Origin: CAYJBP01 sp964368605
GTDB lineage: Bacteria > Bacillota > Dehalobacteriia > UBA4068
Direction of reading: 5' to 3'
Assembly: GCA_964368605.1 (NCBI GenBank)
Contig: CAYJBP010000028.1
Span: 1 to 22,708, forward strand
DNA length: 22,708 bases
Shown: positions 22,553-22,708 of the stretch, one piece after another
How the letters are laid out: each line of letters starts with the position of its first letter
How positions within the stretch are numbered: position 1 is the first letter of the stretch
Notes under the pieces: generated by a model
Database searches by the model: none
What the model was told of the DNA's origin: nothing
What the model saw: only the letters and a program-made list of their open reading frames with translations
Translations under genes and position numbers: made by a program

Positions 22553-22708
22553 GTTTTTATCAATAAGGCTGGTTTTTGCAAAATTTTGATGATTTTTGCT
22601 TGGGATGTGGGGTATAGTTGGGGTAGCCGGGTTGGCTAGGGCGGATGAGTGCAGGTTGTTTGCGATGGGCTAGCCTGATGCGTTGGCTAGAAGCGGATGA
22701 TGTGCAGG
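22553..22708. repeat. Downstream region of guaB with degenerate direct repeats running off the window
   Basis: GTTGGCTAGGGCGGATGAG... (22631-22655) recurs as GTTGGCTAGAAGCGGATGA... (22682-22708) with a period of 51 bases; both end in TGCAGG. A shorter related piece, GGGCTAGCCTGATGC, lies between them. No T-rich terminator is clear, only a weak GCAAAA/TTTTGC pairing near 22577-22598. No gene is supported in this stretch. The copies differ too much for a CRISPR array. Confidence 0.5.

Noticed and set aside
22631..22708. Possible CRISPR array
   Set aside because: The repeat copies differ at several positions including an indel, only two full units are seen, and no cas gene is near.
22553..22708. 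C-terminal end of a minus-strand gene entering from the right edge
   Set aside because: One frame stays open for about 45 codons, but the residues have no recognisable pattern and the stretch is made of direct repeats, so coding is not supported.

Overview
The window looks like chromosomal DNA of a low-to-moderate GC Bacillota, most likely a member of the Clostridia or a related class. The reasons are strong AGGAGG-type ribosome binding sites, the gene order DUF1385 - prfA - prmC, ECF sigma factors paired with zinc-finger anti-sigma factors (one fused to DUF4349), a copper-amine-oxidase-like stalk-domain protein, an LCP ligase next to a TagA/WecG enzyme, and a comEA-comEC-holA block. The species cannot be named from the sequence alone. 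No rRNA, tRNA, CRISPR array, transposase or prophage gene was seen.

Layout. (1) 1-1915, plus strand: the 3' end of an ECF sigma gene and its membrane anti-sigma partner, closed by an intrinsic terminator. (2) 11837-7166, minus strand: DUF1385 membrane protein, prfA, prmC and a cobalamin-type radical SAM protein, tightly packed and partly overlapping. (3) After a 231-base gap with a strong hairpin, 6934-2131, minus strand: a stalk-domain protein, an LCP ligase with a repetitive tail, tagA/wecG and recQ. (4) 12061-13984, plus strand: a complete second ECF sigma gene and a DUF4349-type anti-sigma gene, ended by a 21-bp perfect stem terminator. (5) 15257-14113, minus strand: two unrecognised genes, one Gly/Asn-rich with a C-terminal Cys cluster and one small and Gln-rich. 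(6) 20767-15490, minus strand: comEA, comEC, holA and an HtrA-type protease. (7) 21053-22552, plus strand: guaB, facing away from comEA with its own promoter. The window ends in degenerate direct repeats.

How the genes work together. PrmC methylates the GGQ glutamine of RF1, and the two genes overlap. The TagA-like enzyme builds, and the LCP ligase attaches, a cell-wall glycopolymer, so those neighbours form a wall module. ComEA binds DNA outside the membrane and ComEC takes it through; HolA loads the replication clamp. Each sigma/anti-sigma pair is a sensor that passes an envelope signal to transcription.

The best candidates for something undescribed are the 14113-15257 gene pair, the Met-rich sensor linker in the DUF4349 anti-sigma, the dyad over the htrA start, and the duplicated operator-like motif around the comEA promoter.
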